This document shows, one piece after another, positions 63,749 to 64,000 of a stretch of 64,000 nucleotides of DNA. The notes beneath the pieces are model-generated. The model had not been told where the DNA came from. It did not search any database and was given only the letters and a program-made list of their open reading frames with translations. Origin of the DNA: Virgibacillus sp. NKC19-16 (GTDB taxonomy: Bacteria > Bacillota > Bacilli > Bacillales > Amphibacillaceae); contig NZ_CP074373.1 of NCBI RefSeq assembly GCF_021560035.1, positions 988,001 to 1,052,000 of the forward strand, written 5' to 3'. A program made the translations under genes and the position numbers. Position 1 is the first letter of the stretch. Each line of letters begins with the position of its first letter.

Positions 63749-64000
63749 CTTATATAAATATAACATGAGTAAAGCTAAACCAGACTAGGAACAAGAAGTG
63801 GATTTTAATTTTTTACGACCACTTGACGGATTTGACGTGTATTAAGCATTATTGACGCGAGAGCATAAATGAAGAATTGGATGATAATATTGTGAGAAAA
63901 TATGAAAATGATTTTACTATTGAAAAAGTTCATTTCCTTGAAAGAGAAGTATATAAGCTCAAACAACAGTAATTCTTCTGGAGTGCATTAATATCTAAAC
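63749..64000. other. Gene-free end of the window
   Basis: No convincing gene. A short open stretch at 63856-63972 reads DDNIVRKYENDFTIEKVHFL and ends REVYKLKQQ but has no ATG or ribosome binding site. It may be the tail of a degraded gene. Confidence 0.4.

Noticed and set aside
63506-63766. 86-codon minus-strand frame with a seven-residue repeat (A-F..P)
   Set aside because: The periodicity comes from the 21-bp DNA array and there is no ribosome binding site; part of the frame is antisense to the TVP38-family gene.

Overview
The window is a chromosomal segment of a low-GC, endospore-forming Gram-positive bacterium of the family Bacillaceae. The order perR, ygzB-like, ygxA-like, rRNA operon and tRNA cluster is the one around rrnD/trnD of Bacillus subtilis. 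Sporulation genes (an SspP-type and a gamma-type small acid-soluble spore protein, a CotD-like coat protein, a Cse60-like fragment), a FosB-type thiol transferase and a four-gene osmoprotectant transporter fit a halotolerant soil or marine bacillus of the Oceanobacillus/Virgibacillus/Lentibacillus kind. The genus is an inference from the general look of the 16S rRNA and the gene content; no search was run.

Layout. 1-2485: the tail of a D-2-hydroxyacid dehydrogenase, perR with its own Per box, a ygzB-like gene and a ygxA-like gene. 2600-9517: a complete rRNA operon (tandem promoters, 16S, 23S, 5S) followed by 14 tRNA genes and a terminator. 9600-26200: housekeeping and accessory genes, including a YczE-like membrane protein, a SulP anion transporter with a universal stress protein, an FAD oxidoreductase with a DinB protein, manganese pyrophosphatase, a cold-shock protein, a MenC-like enolase-superfamily enzyme, a disulfide-oxidoreductase-like flavoprotein, MscL, spore proteins, YpsA and an ABC exporter pair. 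26200-35800: an accessory zone with an AbrB/Doc toxin-antitoxin pair, five GNAT acetyltransferases, several small membrane proteins, decayed genes, an IscB RNA-guided nuclease element and FosB. 36200-45700: a polar amino acid ABC transporter, an MFS exporter, an asparagine synthetase whose glutaminase site looks dead, and an osmoprotectant ABC transporter. 45800-52700: a ring-cleaving dioxygenase (MhqO type), aldo/keto reductase, metallo-beta-lactamase-fold hydrolase, carbonic anhydrase, an NlpC/P60 protein lacking its catalytic Cys, a phosphoesterase, a DUF3267 protein and a spore protein. 52900-58700: a 1680-residue sortase-anchored nuclease/5'-nucleotidase with its own class D sortase. 58700-64000: a nitrilase pseudogene, a frameshifted TnpB element, a DUF7916-like protein, a TVP38-type membrane protein and repeat arrays.

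How the parts work together. The sortase and the giant surface nuclease form a two-gene unit for breaking down extracellular nucleic acids and nucleotides at the cell wall. MhqO, aldo/keto reductase, PerR and FosB form a scattered set for oxidative, electrophile and thiol-reactive stress. The osmoprotectant transporter and MscL deal with osmotic up-shock and down-shock. IscB and TnpB are RNA-guided nuclease relatives of IS200/IS605-type elements whose right ends share a hairpin; no TnpA transposase is present in the window.

Most unusual signals: an apparently intact IscB with an upstream omega-RNA region, inserted against a Cse60-like gene; degenerate arrays with an exact 21-bp period in three separate intergenic regions; four copies of a dispersed 30-36 bp repeat; three enzymes or toxins with altered catalytic residues (asparagine synthetase, NlpC/P60 protein, Doc); and several small genes too short for ordinary ORF calling.
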